In this document: positions 62,801-64,000 of the stretch, one piece after another
Position numbering within the stretch: the first letter of the stretch is position 1
Layout of the letters: each line of letters begins with the position of its first letter
Assembly (NCBI GenBank): GCA_965228625.1
Contig: OZ245829.1
Span: 1,736,001 to 1,800,000, forward strand
Direction: 5' to 3'
Origin: UBA2767 sp965228625
GTDB taxonomy: Bacteria > Pseudomonadota > Alphaproteobacteria > Rhizobiales > Methyloligellaceae
Length of the DNA stretch: 64,000 nt
Position numbers and translations under genes: made by a program
Notes under the pieces: model-generated
Seen by the model: only the letters and a program-made list of their open reading frames with translations
Told to the model about the DNA's origin: nothing
Database searches by the model: none

Positions 62801-63729
62801 CGTCCGCGCTCCAGATCCTCACGCGGATCATACGCGTGGTCCTCCGCCCAGGACTTCATGAACGTTTCGAGGTCCTTGTCGACCTTTTCGGGCATGACGA
62901 TCTTCAACCGCACCAACTGGTCGCCGCGACCGCCCTTCGCGGCAATGCCCTTGCCGCGCAGGCGCATTGTCTGGCCTGAGCTGGCGCCTTTCGGCACCGT
63001 CATATTGACCTTGCCGGAGATTGTCGGGACCTCGATTTTGCCTCCCGTGACTGCCTCGTTGATGCTAATGGGCACTTCAACGGCAATGTTGTTTCCCTCG
63101 CGCTCAAAGAACGGGTGTTTCCGGACGTCCACCGTGACCAGCGCGTCTCCGGCTGGTCCGCCGTTCATGCCGGGCTGGCCCTTGCCCTTGAGGCGAAGGG
63201 TCTTTCCGTCGGCGATACCGGCCGGGATAGTGACGTCAAGGACGGTGCCGTCAGGCATGGTGACCCGCTTCTTGTCGCCAAGCGCAGCCTCCAGAAACTC
63301 GACCGGAAGATTGTAACGGACATCGGCGCCACGCAGCTTCATACCGTTACCGCCAAAATCGCCGCGCGCGTATCCCCTCTGAGAGAACGCGTCCTTGAAC
63401 AGGTCGCTGAGGTCGGCGAAATCCTCAAAGCCGGCGCTCGAGTGGTACTGGTGCTGCGCGTCCGCATCCGCATATTGCCGGTAAAACTGGTACTCGGGCC
63501 GTTCCGCGCCGCTCTCGTCGAGTTCGCCGGCGTCATAACGCTTCCGCTTCTCTTCATCGCCGAGAATCGCGAACGCTCCCGAAATCTCCTTGAACCTGTC
63601 TTCCGCCGCCGTATCGCCGGGATTGAGATCGGGATGATATTTCTTCGCGAGCTTGCGGTAGGTCTTGCGGATGTCCTCCTCAGAGGCGTCTTTGTTCAGA
63701 CCGAGTACTTCGTATGGATCTCTTGCCAC
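62797..63729 (-). CDS. cbpA: DnaJ-like co-chaperone CbpA
   Basis: 310 residues from a GTG at 63729 (GGGGG 6 bases upstream). J domain at about 2-70 with the HPD motif in KYHPDLNPGD, a Gly/Phe-poor linker, then two C-terminal substrate-binding domains (VRYNLPVEFLEAALGDKKRV, LRLKGKGQPGMNGGPAGDAL). No zinc finger, so a type II DnaJ. It stimulates DnaK ATPase and may bind DNA as in E. coli. Paired with cbpM. Confidence 0.92.
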   Translation of the reverse strand: MARDPYEVLGLNKDASEEDIRKTYRKLAKKYHPDLNPGDTAAEDRFKEISGAFAILGDEEKRKRYDAGELDESGAERPEYQFYRQYADADAQHQYHSSAGFEDFADLSDLFKDAFSQRGYARGDFGGNGMKLRGADVRYNLPVEFLEAALGDKKRVTMPDGTVLDVTIPAGIADGKTLRLKGKGQPGMNGGPAGDALVTVDVRKHPFFEREGNNIAVEVPISINEAVTGGKIEVPTISGKVNMTVPKGASSGQTMRLRGKGIAAKGGRGDQLVRLKIVMPEKVDKDLETFMKSWAEDHAYDPREDLERGR

Positions 63730-63921
63730 GTAAAACCCCCGAAACCGATATGTGCCTGCAGCCCTGGCCGTATCTCCCACGCCTTCGTGCGCGTGGTTCC
63801 GACGACAGGACGCGCTGCAGAACGCACCTTCCTACCACAAACACGCGGTCGCAAAGAATAGCGTTGAGCGCGCGTGATCCGGGGCCGTCATCCGGCGCCT
63901 CGGACGCGCTTCAGGAGCGCG

Positions 63922-64000
63922 TTGGAAGCACCCATTAACTTCATCTACACCCGGCAGCGGATAGAGTTCGCCGACGGTAAGGTTGAAGGCCATGTACCTG
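63922..64000 (+). CDS. Partial gene running off the window end
   Basis: An open frame from a TTG at 63922 to the window end, 26 codons, with AGGAG 5 bases before it. It reads EAPINFIYTRQRIEF then ADGKVEGHVP. The ribosome site and protein-like composition suggest a true 5' end, divergent from cbpA. No family recognised from so short a piece. Confidence 0.45.
   Translation, partial: MEAPINFIYTRQRIEFADGKVEGHVP

Overview
The window is one continuous stretch of GC-rich chromosome with dense, mostly housekeeping coding sequence. I see no rRNA, tRNA, transposase, integrase, phage gene or CRISPR array. Gene content and order point to an aerobic alphaproteobacterium. The evidence is the run of pteridine-reductase-like SDR, folB, uvrC, pgsA, moaD and moaE; ilvE beside a PetP/PetR-like regulator pair and an EnvZ-type kinase; petABC for cytochrome bc1; prs, rplY, pth and ychF; ubiK, ybjN and proC facing lgt, midA and pgeF; cbpA with cbpM; two bactofilins; and aerobic hemF. 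I cannot name a genus from the sequence.

Layout. 0-7 kb: cation antiporter, pterin/folate genes, DNA repair (uvrC), phospholipid synthesis (pgsA) and molybdopterin synthase (moaD, moaE). An AT-richer orphan gene separates moaD from moaE. 7-14 kb: ilvE, the MarR/PetR/kinase regulators, and a MarR-controlled EmrAB-type efflux operon. 14-18 kb: an SDR, a DenD-like dehydrogenase and csaA, then a gene-poor stretch and an L,D-transpeptidase. 18-32 kb: proC-ybjN-ubiK, an RraA/ThDP-enzyme pair, lgt-midA-pgeF, a lipoprotein, prs, two cysteine-rich secreted proteins, rplY, pth and ychF. 32-37 kb: marC and a methylthioadenosine cluster (mtnP, apt, LysE, mtnA, FucA-like aldolase). 37-40 kb: exported proteins including a methionine-rich peptide, msrB and msrA. 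40-46 kb: cytochrome bc1, trmL and an ABC exporter. 46-53 kb: a CoA-dependent acid-degradation operon divergent from a GntR regulator and a D-aminoacylase. 53-58 kb: hemF, two divergent bactofilins, a DsbA-fold isomerase, a desaturase and a DUF2269 membrane protein. 58-64 kb: a second acyl-CoA operon with HMG-CoA-lyase-like and CaiB/BaiF genes, then the CbpA/CbpM chaperone pair.

The most interesting systems are these. (1) A secreted, cysteine-free, methionine-rich repeat protein sits next to exported MsrB and MsrA, which suggests a renewable periplasmic oxidant sink. (2) A secreted protein carries six repeats, each with two cysteines exactly 25 residues apart, beside a small secreted protein with four CX3C motifs. 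(3) mtnP-apt-lysE-mtnA-aldolase looks like the DHAP shunt for 5-methylthioadenosine, with an unexplained exporter inside it. (4) An apparent insertion lies between moaD and moaE and leaves a remnant copy of the moaE start. Functions are read from motifs and remembered family patterns; no database search was run.
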